DNA of 64,000 nucleotides from Bradyrhizobium sp. 138 (GCF_023074075.1 NZ_JADPKT010000002.1:62001-126000); one strand, 5' to 3'; positions 47,737 through 56,275 are shown, counted from the stretch's first letter. The notes: generated from the letters alone by a model not told the origin. Numbers and translations: made by a program.

Positions 47737-48114
47737 GGGTGGAAACGACAAAGCTGACGCCCTCATTGACGTGACAAGAAAAATTGGAGCGTTCAGCGCA
47801 ACTTCTTCTTGGACCGGTTCTTGGACCGGTCAAATCGCCGGGACGTGCAATTTATGACATCTCCAGCGGCAGAATGCAGCCGGGGGGAACCGGAAAATCA
47901 CCAACTGTGGCTAACCGGTGATAGGATGACCTATCCGCCGCGGCGCCATCGCGTAAGGTTACCTGCGGCTCGGAATTTGCATTCCGCGACCTTCGCGCTA
48001 TCATTGCCATTAGAGAATATCGTTCTTTTTTCAGGCGTTTACGAATTACAGGGCGCCCGCCGCGATCTCGTCCGCGAGCCGCCGCCGCCGAAAGAATAAG
48101 GCCAGAGTGCTGCC
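47737..48114. other. 378-bp intergenic stretch before the TAXI gene
   Basis: No convincing gene was found. The frame at 47809-48099 is proline/arginine-rich without a family match or good ribosome-binding site and is judged spurious. A tandem 12-bp duplication TTCTTGGACCGG lies at 47806-47817 and 47818-47829. An AT-rich segment around 47985-48050 may hold the promoter of the TAXI gene. Confidence 0.5.
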
Positions 48115-49560
48115 ATGAGTACTGAAGGCCCCATTTCATCACCGACCGAACCGCCGTCCCGGCGTCCCAAGGTGATCAAGACCAATCAGCAGCAGGTCTT
48201 GCTCTACGTCGTGCTGACCCTGCTGTTGTCGCTCGCCACCGTCTGGGGCGGCCGCGCCATGCTGCACAATTCGGAAACGCTGACCTTTGCCGTCGGCGCC
48301 CCCAACAGCGACGAGGCGCTGTTCGCGGCCAAGCTCGCCACCGTGCTGAAGACCAACGCCTCACGCTTCCGGATCAAGATCGTCAGCAACGCAGACAACG
48401 CCAAGGCGCTCGCACAGTTCGACCGCAAGCAGGCCGACCTTGCCGTCCTGCGCACGGACGCCAAGGTCCCGCTGCGGGCGCGCACGCTCGCGATCCTCGA
48501 GCACGATCTCGTGCTTCTGCTCGGTCCCGGCAACAAGAAGATCAAATCGATCGCCGAGTTGAAGAAGAAAAAGATCGCGGTCGTCGCCGAGAACGAGTCC
48601 TCCCTCGCCTTCGTCCGCAGCATCCTCGACATCCCGGAGGGTCCGGACGCCGCGAAGATCCAGATGGCGCCGCAGGGTGCAACGCTCGACAAGCTGTTTG
48701 CGCCGTCAAACGGCTTCGGCGCGGTGATCGCCATCGTCCATGCCTCCAGGGCGGTGCGGGACAAGGCCTATGAGCAGCTCGCCAAGCGCGGCGGCTTCAC
48801 GCTCAACGCGATCGACGAGGCCAAGGTGCTGGCGCGCAGACTGCCCGGCATTTCCAGCGAGACGCTGACGGCGGGCACGCTGTCGACCTCGCCGCAAATT
48901 CCCGACGACGATCTCGACACGATCGGGCTCGAATGGCTGCTGGTCGCGCAATCCAGGATGTCCCCGAGCACGGCAGGCGAGCTGGCACGCATCGTCTACG
49001 AGAACAAATCAGCGCTCGGGCTCGACAACGGCTTTGCCACCAGGATAGAGCCGGCCTCCGTCGAGAAGGACGCCTTCGTGATGGCGCACCAGGGGGCGGC
49101 CGACTACATCAACGACGACACCAAGTCGTTCATGGATAAGTACAGCGACCTGATGTATCTCGCCGCCGCCGCGCTGAGCGTCATCGGCTCGATCTTCGCC
49201 GCGATCTACGCCAAGATCACCCGCATCGCGCCGGAGAAAGCCAGCGAGCTCTCCACCGCCATCCTCGATATCGGCGAGCGGATCGAGCACGCCCACTCCC
49301 TGGATCAACTCGAATGTCTCCAGGACGAGCTGGAGGGCATCTTGCGCGGCGCCGTCATCGGCCTCAGAGACGGCACGATCAGCACCGACGGGCTCGACAC
49401 CTTCAAGCTCGGCTACGAATTCGTCCGCGACGAGATCGGCATGCGCCGCGACTATCTGAAACGTCATGCCGGCGAGGCCGAAAAGGCAGCGCGCGAGGCG
49501 GCCCCTGCCCAGCACGACGACAGCAATGTCGTGGTGGTGAAGACCGCACAGAGCGCCTGA
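48115..49560 (+). CDS. TAXI-family solute receptor-like protein with two membrane segments
   Basis: The 481-residue protein has a short cytoplasmic N-terminus, a non-cleaved membrane helix at about 27-47, and a periplasmic TAXI-like domain (about 54-335) with LTFAVGAPNSDEALFAAKLATVLKTN, QADLAVLRTDAKV, and IAELKKKKIAVVAENESSL. A second helix lies at about 345-367 (LMYLAAAALSVIGSIFAAIYAKI), then a 114-residue helical, charged cytoplasmic tail rich in Glu/Asp/Lys. Ordinary TAXI receptors end after the ligand domain and are secreted or lipid-anchored, so this layout suggests a membrane sensor or an adaptor rather than a free receptor. No TRAP permease is adjacent. Confidence 0.8.
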   Translation: MSTEGPISSPTEPPSRRPKVIKTNQQQVLLYVVLTLLLSLATVWGGRAMLHNSETLTFAVGAPNSDEALFAAKLATVLKTNASRFRIKIVSNADNAKALAQFDRKQADLAVLRTDAKVPLRARTLAILEHDLVLLLGPGNKKIKSIAELKKKKIAVVAENESSLAFVRSILDIPEGPDAAKIQMAPQGATLDKLFAPSNGFGAVIAIVHASRAVRDKAYEQLAKRGGFTLNAIDEAKVLARRLPGISSETLTAGTLSTSPQIPDDDLDTIGLEWLLVAQSRMSPSTAGELARIVYENKSALGLDNGFATRIEPASVEKDAFVMAHQGAADYINDDTKSFMDKYSDLMYLAAAALSVIGSIFAAIYAKITRIAPEKASELSTAILDIGERIEHAHSLDQLECLQDELEGILRGAVIGLRDGTISTDGLDTFKLGYEFVRDEIGMRRDYLKRHAGEAEKAAREAAPAQHDDSNVVVVKTAQSA

Positions 49561-49591
49561 GGAAGCCGGGCCGGTGAGGCCGTCCGCCACT

Positions 49592-49751
49592 CTCGTGTCC
49601 CGGACAAGCTGCAATGCCGAAGGCCTTGCAGCGCAGAGCCGGACCCAGGAAGCCGCAGTTCGCGCTCCTGCGTGGGGCCCCGGCTCTGCAGCGCACCACA
49701 CCGGACGATGCTTCGCACCGCCGGGAGTGCTGCGCTGCGTCCAGGGCATGA
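49592..49751. repeat. Class E palindromic repeat
   Basis: CTCGTGTCCCGGACAAGC at the left and GCTGCGTCCAGGGCATGAGA at the right enclose CGCAGAGCCGGACCC and GGGGCCCCGGCTCTGCAGCG. It matches the element at 32343-32466. Confidence 0.75.
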
Positions 49752-49829
49752 GACCGGATCGACGTCCGGCCATCGGGAACCGTCGCGATCTGCAACCGTT
49801 GGTTCCCGGTTACAACCGGAGACCGCAGC

Positions 49830-50048
49830 ATGCGTGCACTCCTCGTCATCCTCCTCCTGGGAATGCTGGCGGCGGCCGGCTACTTCGCCTATTCCGCAAT
49901 AGCGGTCGAAGGTGAGCCGATCCCGACGGAAGGCTATGTGGCGCTGGCACTGGGCGCGGGGTTTTCCATCATTGTCGGCGTCGGACTGATGGTGCTGCTG
50001 TTCTTCAGCAGCCGCCGCGGTTACGACGAGCCGCCACATTTCAGGTAG
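49830..50048 (+). CDS. Small two-helix membrane protein, hypothetical
   Basis: The 72-residue ORF (MRALLVILLLGMLAAAGYFAYSAIAVEGEPIPTEGYVALALGAGFSIIVGVGLMVLLFFSSRRGYDEPPHFR) has hydrophobic helices at about 3-25 and 37-60, with a short polar loop and a positively charged end, so both termini are probably cytoplasmic. The two helices and charge pattern are consistent with a real inner-membrane protein. It lies 181 nt upstream of the K+ channel start on the same strand. No family recognised. Confidence 0.6.
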   Translation: MRALLVILLLGMLAAAGYFAYSAIAVEGEPIPTEGYVALALGAGFSIIVGVGLMVLLFFSSRRGYDEPPHFR

Positions 50049-50229
50049 ACGAGCGCGCCAGCGATGGCCGCGCCGGTTCGCGGGGCTCGGTGCTGCAGCG
50101 CCGATGACCTTGCCTGCTCCGTCGCCCGTCGTTGACGGCCTCCGCCCGCGCGGGCACTTTGGCGCCGACGTCCCAGCCGGGACGCCGAAGACTTGTCCGA
50201 CCGATCTCAAGACCGAGCCGCCTTCTCGC

Positions 50230-51336
50230 ATGTTCAAGCCGTTGATTTCCGCTCTGGCCCAGTTTGCGGCCGCCACAGCCGGCCGCAACATGACCAAGGC
50301 GGCCTATGTCGCGGTGACCATCGGCGTGCTCAGCATGGTGTTGCTGTCGGACAAGCGGGCCCATCAGGCGCATGGCTGGATCAGCGCTCTGCTCTGGACC
50401 TGTCTCGCCTATTTCGTATTCGAATGGCTGGTCCGGCTGCGCCATATGACCCAGCAGGGGCGGCTTTCGCTCTATATGTCCTCCTCCGCCGGCATCGTCG
50501 ACGCGATCGGAGCGCTGGCCGTGCCGGTTGCGCTTCTCCTCGGCGTCGAGCCCGGGACGGCCTGGCTGCTCAGCGTGCTCTGGGTGCTGAAGGTGATCCC
50601 GGGCATTCCCGGCCTGCGGCAGCTCCGCCGCGTGCTGGTGCTGGAATCGGGGCCGCTGGTCAGCGTGCTCGTGATCTTCCTGATGGTGGTCTTCCTCGCC
50701 TCCGTTGCCGAATATTTCCTGGAGCGGGACGTGCAGCCGCAGACCTTCGGCAGCGTGCCCGCCGCGCTGTGGTGGGCGGTGGTGACCCTGACGACGACGG
50801 GCTATGGCGACGTCGTGCCGGTCACGCCGCTCGGGCGCCTGGTGGCGGCCGCGGTGATGATCTCCGGCCTCGGCGTGTTCGGCCTTTGGACCGGTATTTT
50901 GGCGACCGGATTTGCCGCCGAGACCCGGCGCGACAATTTCCTCAAGACCTGGGAGTCCGTCAGCAAGGTGCCGTTCTTCGCAGCGCTCGGACCCGCTGCG
51001 ATCGCCGACGTCACCCACATGCTGCGGACCATGGAGCTGCCGGCGCGCACCATGATCATCCGCAAGGGGACGCAGGGCGATTGCATGTATTTCATCGCCG
51101 CCGGCGAGGTCGAGGTCGACCTGCCCGGCAAGAAGGTGCAACTGGGCGAAGGCGCCTTCTTCGGCGAGATGGCGCTGCTCGGCAACAACAAGCGCGGCGC
51201 CAACGTCTCGACCACGAAAGTATCGCGGCTTCTGGTGCTCGACCTCGTCGACTTCCGCGTGCTGATGGCACGGCACCCGGATCTCGCCGAGACCATCGAC
51301 GCCGAAGCGAAACGGCGCGCGCTCGAAAACAGCTGA
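50230..51336 (+). CDS. Cyclic nucleotide-gated K+ channel (MloK1-like)
   Basis: The 368-residue protein has six membrane segments, the selectivity filter TTTGYGD at 188-194, and a C-terminal cyclic-nucleotide-binding domain at about 260-368. ERDVQPQTFGSVPAALWWAVVTLTTTGYGD and GVFGLWTGILATGF parallel MloK1 of Mesorhizobium loti closely. In the nucleotide pocket, R278 (IIRKG) and R322 (NKRGA) align with MloK1 Arg307 and Arg348, so cAMP binding is likely. There is no long S4 arginine ladder, so it is ligand- rather than voltage-gated. ATG 50230 was chosen over an upstream frame to 50104. Confidence 0.92.
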   Translation: MFKPLISALAQFAAATAGRNMTKAAYVAVTIGVLSMVLLSDKRAHQAHGWISALLWTCLAYFVFEWLVRLRHMTQQGRLSLYMSSSAGIVDAIGALAVPVALLLGVEPGTAWLLSVLWVLKVIPGIPGLRQLRRVLVLESGPLVSVLVIFLMVVFLASVAEYFLERDVQPQTFGSVPAALWWAVVTLTTTGYGDVVPVTPLGRLVAAAVMISGLGVFGLWTGILATGFAAETRRDNFLKTWESVSKVPFFAALGPAAIADVTHMLRTMELPARTMIIRKGTQGDCMYFIAAGEVEVDLPGKKVQLGEGAFFGEMALLGNNKRGANVSTTKVSRLLVLDLVDFRVLMARHPDLAETIDAEAKRRALENS

Positions 51337-51348
51337 ATGGAGAAAAGA

Positions 51349-52134
51349 ATGTCGGACATCACCGACGCAGCGACTAGCCCCCTGCTCGAACGCGACGGCG
51401 CACGCGCCACCATCCGCCTCAACCGGCCCAAGCATCTCAACCGGCTCCAGGCGGAGGACCTCGACGAGCTCGTCAAACTGTTCGACCTGATCGAGCCGGA
51501 TCCTGCCATCCGCGTGCTGGTGCTGACCGGCACCGGCCGTGCCTTCTCCGCCGGCTATGACCTCAATTCGGTCGCCGAGCGCGCCGTCAGCGCAAACGAG
51601 CAGCAAAGCGCCGGCTCCGCCTTCGAGGTGGTCGTCAACCGGCTGGAGGATTTGGGCGTGCCGACGATCTGCCGGCTCAATGGCGGCGTCTACGGCGGCT
51701 CGACCGACCTCGCGCTCGCCTGCGATTTCCGCATCGGCGTCGACACCGCCGAGATGTTCATGCCGGCGGCGCGGCTCGGGCTGCATTATTACCCGAGCGG
51801 CATCAAACGCTACGTCACGCGGCTTGGCCTCGACAATGCGAAGAGGCTGTTTCTGACCGCGCAAAAGATCAGCGCGCCGGAGATGCTGCGCATCGGCTAT
51901 CTCACCGCCATGGTGGCGGTGGAATTTCTGGACGAGGAGGTCGACCAGCTCGCCAAGATTCTCGCCGGCAACGCGCCGCAGGCAATGCGCGGCATGAAGC
52001 GTGCGATCAACGAATTCGCCCGCGGCGAGCTCGATGATCACGCCGCCGACCAGCGCCACCGCGACAGCATGCGCGGCGACGAGATCAAGGAAGGGATCAA
52101 GGCGTTCGCGGAGAAGCGAGCGCCGCGGTTTTGA
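51349..52134 (+). CDS. Crotonase-family protein with altered active site
   Basis: The 261-residue protein has the crotonase fold (TSPLLERDGARATIRLNRPKHLNRLQAEDL, GTGRAFSAGYDLNSVAE, GGVYGGSTDLALACDFRIG). The two acids of enoyl-CoA hydratase are changed: the GGGxE position reads GGSTD, and the PE position reads MPAARLGLHYYPSG. Hydratase activity is therefore doubtful, and isomerase, hydrolase or another CoA-ester chemistry is possible. GGAG precedes ATG 51349, 12 nt after the K+ channel stop; co-transcription is likely but unexplained. Confidence 0.85.
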   Translation: MSDITDAATSPLLERDGARATIRLNRPKHLNRLQAEDLDELVKLFDLIEPDPAIRVLVLTGTGRAFSAGYDLNSVAERAVSANEQQSAGSAFEVVVNRLEDLGVPTICRLNGGVYGGSTDLALACDFRIGVDTAEMFMPAARLGLHYYPSGIKRYVTRLGLDNAKRLFLTAQKISAPEMLRIGYLTAMVAVEFLDEEVDQLAKILAGNAPQAMRGMKRAINEFARGELDDHAADQRHRDSMRGDEIKEGIKAFAEKRAPRF

Positions 52135-52144
52135 GGCGCCCTGC

Positions 52145-52787
52145 TCAGACCCCCGCCGCCTTGGCATGCTGCGCCGCCATCTCGTCATCCGCCGCAGTGA
52201 TGCGCTGGAACGCCGGCCGCGCGGTCATGCGCTCGGCATAGCGGACGAAGACGTCCTTCTTCGGCACGATGCCGAACATCATGGTCCAGCTGAACGCGAC
52301 GCCCCACAGCACATCGGCAGCCGTCATACGCTCGCCGAGCAGATACGGCCCCTTCGACAGCTGCGCTTCGAGCGCACCTAACATGGTGTCGTAGTCGGCA
52401 TAGGGAGACTGCGTGATGGGCGCCGGCTCGCGCTGCATGAATTTGTCGATCAGCGCCGGCTCGAACGATGAGCCGTAATAGGCGATCCAGCGCAGATAAG
52501 GCCCGCGCAAGGGATCGTTCAGCGCGGGCGTCAGACCCGCCTGAGGGAAGAGATCGGCGAGATAGATGGTGATCGCGACCTGCTCGGTCACCAGGGCCTC
52601 GCCGTGACGGACCGCCGGCACCTTGCCGAGCGGATTGATGGCGAGATAGGCGGGCTGACGCTGCTCGCCGGCTTTCATATTGAGGACATGGAGATCGTAG
52701 GGCGCCCAATTCCTCCAGCAGCACCCGCGTGCCGGTGGCGCGGCTTTGCGGCGAATAATACAGCGTGATGCGGTTCGGATCGGTCAT
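52145..52787 (-). pseudogene. Glutathione S-transferase with a 2-nt frameshift
   Basis: The frame from ATG 52787 gives a normal GST start (MTDPNRITLYYSPQSRATGTRVLLEELGA) but loses frame at about 52705. The rest continues in another frame (YDLHVLNMKAGEQRQPAYLAINPLGKVPAVRHGE, then RMTAADVLWGVAFSW to the end). Restoring two bases at GGCGCC-CTACGAT would rejoin the protein at about 215 residues. It is either a recent pseudogene or a sequencing error. It is divergent from a WYL regulator with a long inverted repeat between, the same arrangement as at 44460-46296. Confidence 0.75.
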
Positions 52788-52835
52788 GGCAGGTCTCCAA
52801 CTGGCGCCTTTTGGCGATGGCGCGGCTTGTAGCGG

Positions 52836-52866
52836 ACCATACCTGACATCTTGTGTCACGTATGGT
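52836..52866. promoter_or_regulatory. Inverted repeat between GST pseudogene and WYL regulator
   Basis: ACCATACCTGACA (52836-52848) and TGTCACGTATGGT (52854-52866) match at 12 of 13 arm positions, with a 5-nt spacer. It lies 10 nt upstream of the regulator start and 48 nt upstream of the GST start. Confidence 0.7.
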
Positions 52867-52876
52867 TTAAAGGATC

Positions 52877-53857
52877 ATGCGCGCGAGCCGGATGCTGTCG
52901 ATCCTCACCACCCTCCAGGCCAGGGGGCAGGTCACCGCGCCCGAGCTCGCGGAGGCCTGCGAGGTGTCGGTGCGCACGATCTATCGCGACATCGACGCGC
53001 TCGCCGCGTCCGGCGTTCCCGTTTACGCCGATCGCGGCGCCGAGGGCGGTTATCGCCTGCTTGACGGCTATCGCGTGCGGCTGAACGGTCTGTCCCAGAG
53101 TGAGGCGGGCGCGCTGTTCCTCGCAGGGCTCCCGGGCCCCGCCGCGGCGCTCGGGCTGGATGCGGCGATGATCGCCGCGCAAAACAAGCTGATGGCCGCC
53201 CTGCCCGCAAATCTGCGCGAGGACGCCGGGCGGATGCAGGAGCGCTTTCACCTGGACGCGCCCGGCTGGTTCGGCGAGGCGGAAGACCCAAAGCACCTGC
53301 GCACGATCGCCGGGGCGACTCTGCGCGGGACGCTGATCAAGATCCGCTACCAGAGCTGGCGGTCCGAGAAGCAGCGCCGGCTCGCGCCGCTCGGCCTCGT
53401 GCTGAAGGGTGGGAGCTGGTATCTCGCAGGCCAGGTCGATGCCAGCGTGCGCACCTATCGCGTCGCGCGCGTGCTCGACTGCACGGCGCTCGACGACCGC
53501 TTCGATCGCCCCGCCGATTTCGATCTCGCCGCCTATTGGCAGGCCGCGACACTTCGCCTTGAGGCCGAAATGCATCCCAATGTCGCGGTGGTGCGGCTGT
53601 CGCCGTTCGGCGTCAAGCTGCTCGATGCGCTGAGCCAGCCCTACGTCAAGGCGCGCACGCAGCTCGCGGAGACCGCCGATGGGGACGGCTGGCGCATGGC
53701 CCGCGTACCCGTTGGCAAGACATCCTGGCACGCCGCAGCCGAATTGTTGCGGCTCGGTCCCGAGGCCGAGGTGCTGGAGCCCGCCGATCTTCGCGACAAG
53801 ATGATCGAGCTAACGCAGGCAATGGCCGCACGCTATCGCGCGGTGCGAAAAGCCTGA
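52877..53857 (+). CDS. WYL-domain (YafY-type) transcriptional regulator
   Basis: The 326-residue regulator has HTH_11 at residues 1-55 (MRASRMLSILTTLQARGQVTAPELAEACEVSVRTIYRDIDALAASGVPVYADRGAEGGYRLLDGYR). A WYL domain spans about 145-215 (TLIKIRYQSWRSEKQRRLAPLGLVLKGGSWYLAGQVDASVRTYRVARVL), followed by a C-terminal WCX-like region. It is full length for the YafY group, unlike the shorter 45598 protein. The inverted repeat before it supports autoregulation and control of the divergent GST. Confidence 0.92.
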   Translation: MRASRMLSILTTLQARGQVTAPELAEACEVSVRTIYRDIDALAASGVPVYADRGAEGGYRLLDGYRVRLNGLSQSEAGALFLAGLPGPAAALGLDAAMIAAQNKLMAALPANLREDAGRMQERFHLDAPGWFGEAEDPKHLRTIAGATLRGTLIKIRYQSWRSEKQRRLAPLGLVLKGGSWYLAGQVDASVRTYRVARVLDCTALDDRFDRPADFDLAAYWQAATLRLEAEMHPNVAVVRLSPFGVKLLDALSQPYVKARTQLAETADGDGWRMARVPVGKTSWHAAAELLRLGPEAEVLEPADLRDKMIELTQAMAARYRAVRKA

Positions 53858-53993
53858 CGACGGCACATTTGCCGCAGCCGACGAAACAATCCTGAAACAC
53901 GATTCTTGCCGCGAGCCGTGAACGCATTCGCGTTTCAGCCCGACCGAGATGCAGGGACACAACAATGGCCTAAGCGCCAAATGGAGAATGAAG

Positions 53994-54242
53994 ATGTTTC
54001 GTAAGCTTGCTCTTGGTCTGATCGCCGCCGGCTCGCTCGCTGTCGCCGCCCTCGCGCCCACCGCGGCCTCGGCCGGCGGCTTCCATCACCATCACGGTCA
54101 TCACCACTGGGGTCCCGGCTGGGGCTTTGGCGGGATCTACCTCAACACCGGCGTCAGCAATTGCTACCAGGAGCGCCTGGTCCAGACCCGGCACGGCCTG
54201 CGCGTGCGCGTCGTGAATGTCTGCGCCTACGGCATGTACTGA
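53994..54242 (+). CDS. Small histidine-rich secreted protein
   Basis: The 82-residue protein has a signal peptide (MFRKLALGLIAAGSLAVAALAPTAASA) followed by GGFHHHHGHHHWGPGWGFGG, a His/Gly/Trp cluster that could bind metal, and a C-terminal part with two Cys (NCYQERLVQTRHGLRVRVVNVCAYGMY). Such short proteins are common in Bradyrhizobium; function unknown. GGAG lies 7 nt before ATG 53994, making it a better start than 53988. A terminator follows. Confidence 0.75.
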   Translation: MFRKLALGLIAAGSLAVAALAPTAASAGGFHHHHGHHHWGPGWGFGGIYLNTGVSNCYQERLVQTRHGLRVRVVNVCAYGMY

Positions 54243-54258
54243 TATCTCGCCTATACGA

Positions 54259-54291
54259 CAAAGCTCCGGTCGCACCGCGACCGGAGCTTTG
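54259..54291. terminator. Bidirectional terminator between convergent genes
   Basis: CAAAGCTCCGGTCGC and GCGACCGGAGCTTTG form a perfect 15-bp stem around ACC. A- and T-rich ends suit termination of both the His-rich gene and the convergent desaturase. Confidence 0.8.
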
Positions 54292-54298
54292 CGTTGGA

Positions 54299-55246
54299 CT
54301 AGCCGGCCTGCCGCTGCCGGCGAAACCAGGCCCAGGTCTCGCGCGTCGTTCTGATGTAGCCGCGGCCACGATGCACGATCTCGCCGTCGACGATTTCGTT
54401 CAGCTTCGGCAGTGCATGGAAGGGGATCGAGGGATAAGCGTGGTGCTCGACATGGTAGGGCATGTTCCACGCGAACCATTTGACGATCGCGGCGGTGTAG
54501 GTGGTGCGGGTGTTCTCAAAAGCGCTGCGGGTGCGCTCGCAGCCGGTGTGCTCGGCATAGAGATAGGGCCGCAGGAAGGACTGTCCGATCGCAAGCGGGA
54601 CGATCCAGACCCAAAGCAGCAACGCTGACGAGAACCACAGCGAGAGCGCGAGCAGCAGGACATAGAGCGCGGTATAGGCACGCGCCTCGATGACGATGGT
54701 GGCGCGCTTGCCCTCGGGAATCCAGGGCACGGTCACCTTGCCGGTGACCGCATGGCCGAGCATCAGCCGCAGACGGCCGGCGACCTGAAGCAAGCCGCTA
54801 TAGGCGATGGCGAGCTGGGTGTCGGATTTGGGCTTCACGCCGACGACCAGCTCGGGATCCTTGTCCGGATCCTGGGTGTAGCGGTGATGATCCCAATGGA
54901 ACAGGCAGTAATATTCGTAAGGCAATCCGACGATGAAGCCTGAGAGATAGCCGACCGCGAGGTTGAGACCGCGGCTTTTGAACGCGGTCTTGTGCGCCGT
55001 CTCGTGCACCGCCATGAATAGGAAGGCGACGAAATAGCCCTGCACGGCCACCAGTGGCAGCGCCCAGAGCACGCCGTACGTCGCAATAACCTTCCATATC
55101 AGCGCGCCGACCAGCGTGACCACGCCATAGTGGCAGAGGCTGCGCGCCGCGCCCTGGACATTGGAGCGGGCCGACAATTGCCGCAGCATCGCCGGTGACA
55201 GCGGCTTCAGGCGATGGCCGGGCTCTGAAACGGTTGCGTCGCTCAT
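54299..55246 (-). CDS. Membrane fatty acid desaturase
   Basis: The 315-residue integral membrane protein has the three His boxes of di-iron acyl desaturases: HETAH at 81-85, HWDHH at 117-121 and HVEHH at 265-269. Hydrophobic pairs about 45-78 and 195-230 fit four membrane spans. It would introduce a double bond (or hydroxyl) into an acyl chain or carotenoid-like substrate using O2 and an electron donor; the substrate is not evident. It is 15 nt downstream of a MetX-like hydrolase gene, so the two form an operon. Confidence 0.88.
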   Translation of the reverse strand: MSDATVSEPGHRLKPLSPAMLRQLSARSNVQGAARSLCHYGVVTLVGALIWKVIATYGVLWALPLVAVQGYFVAFLFMAVHETAHKTAFKSRGLNLAVGYLSGFIVGLPYEYYCLFHWDHHRYTQDPDKDPELVVGVKPKSDTQLAIAYSGLLQVAGRLRLMLGHAVTGKVTVPWIPEGKRATIVIEARAYTALYVLLLALSLWFSSALLLWVWIVPLAIGQSFLRPYLYAEHTGCERTRSAFENTRTTYTAAIVKWFAWNMPYHVEHHAYPSIPFHALPKLNEIVDGEIVHRGRGYIRTTRETWAWFRRQRQAG

Positions 55247-55261
55247 GATCGGATTCCTGAC

Positions 55262-56275
55262 CTATTTGCCGAGAAGCTCTGCGATCTCCGCCTTGATGAA
55301 GGCGTGATCGCGCGGATTGCCAATGGGGTTGCCGGCGCGATGGCCGTGCAGGGACGGGATCGGATGCAGCACGGCCGATTTCGCGCCAGTCAACCGGCCG
55401 AGCTCGTCTTCGTTGTCGCGGACATCGAAATAGCGATCGGTCGCGCCCGGCATCAGCAGCATGTGCGCCTTGATCGCCGCCAGCGCCCGATCGAGATTGC
55501 CACCGAATGCGCCACAGCGACTGATGTCGCCGCGCTGCCAGATGCCGATCTGCGCCAGGAGATCATTGGCGTCGCGCCGCGCAAAGGCCGCATCCCAGGT
55601 GCGGACGAGATAATCTTCCAGCGAGGTGAAGCCGGCCTCGCGCCATCGCTCGTCGCGATAGAAGCCGTGCGACATCGCCCAGCCGGCATAGACGCGCCCC
55701 ATGGCGCGATAGCCGGCGACGGGCTTTTCGGCAAAGCGGCCGTCGCGGAAGGCGGGATCGGCCGTGAGCGCGGCCTTCACGCTTTCCAGGAAGACGTAAT
55801 TGTAGGGCGCGCAACGCGCACTGCCGCAGACCACGGCCGCGCGCGCGACCATATCGGGATGCAATACTGCCCAGTGATAGGCCTGCATGCCGCCCATCGA
55901 CCAGCCATAGACGAGGGCGAGCTTTGCGATGCCGAAGCGCTCGGTGAGGAGCCGGTGCTGGACGGCGACCGCATCGTGATAGGTCATCTCGGGGAACGGC
56001 GCCGCGGTGTTGGACGGCGAGGACGACAGACCATTGCCGAGCAGATTCGGGATGATGATGAAATAGCGGGTGGGATCGAGCACGCCGTCGGCCCCGATCA
56101 GCCATTCAATGTCGGTGTGTTGCGCGCTGAACGAGGTCGGATAGAGGATAACGTTGTCCCTGGCCGGGCTCAGCACACCATAGGTCTTGTAGGCAAGCTT
56201 CAGCGAGGGGAAGACAGCGCCGGACTGGAGCACGACATCGGCGGCGTCGAAGATCTCGTAATCGTGCAGCGCCAT
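55262..56275 (-). CDS. MetX-like alpha/beta hydrolase
   Basis: The 337-residue alpha/beta hydrolase resembles homoserine O-acetyltransferases: LKLAYKTYGVLSPARDNVILYPTSFSA, YFIIIPNLLGNGLSSSPSN and the nucleophile elbow GWSMGG with Ser126. Catalytic Asp and His are expected near ATDRYFDVRD and SLHGHRAG. Several MetX-specific residues are not obvious and it lies next to a desaturase rather than methionine genes, so a hydrolase or acyltransferase on another substrate is more likely. A 25-bp perfect palindrome lies 97 nt upstream of its start. Confidence 0.82.
   Translation of the reverse strand: MALHDYEIFDAADVVLQSGAVFPSLKLAYKTYGVLSPARDNVILYPTSFSAQHTDIEWLIGADGVLDPTRYFIIIPNLLGNGLSSSPSNTAAPFPEMTYHDAVAVQHRLLTERFGIAKLALVYGWSMGGMQAYHWAVLHPDMVARAAVVCGSARCAPYNYVFLESVKAALTADPAFRDGRFAEKPVAGYRAMGRVYAGWAMSHGFYRDERWREAGFTSLEDYLVRTWDAAFARRDANDLLAQIGIWQRGDISRCGAFGGNLDRALAAIKAHMLLMPGATDRYFDVRDNEDELGRLTGAKSAVLHPIPSLHGHRAGNPIGNPRDHAFIKAEIAELLGK

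Noticed and set aside
47809..48099. 96-residue ORF between the DUF3307-like and TAXI genes
   Set aside because: Pro/Arg-rich with no family match and no convincing ribosome-binding sequence.
49464..50297. Minus-strand frame over the class E repeat and small membrane gene
   Set aside because: Composed of repeat sequence and antisense codons without protein features.
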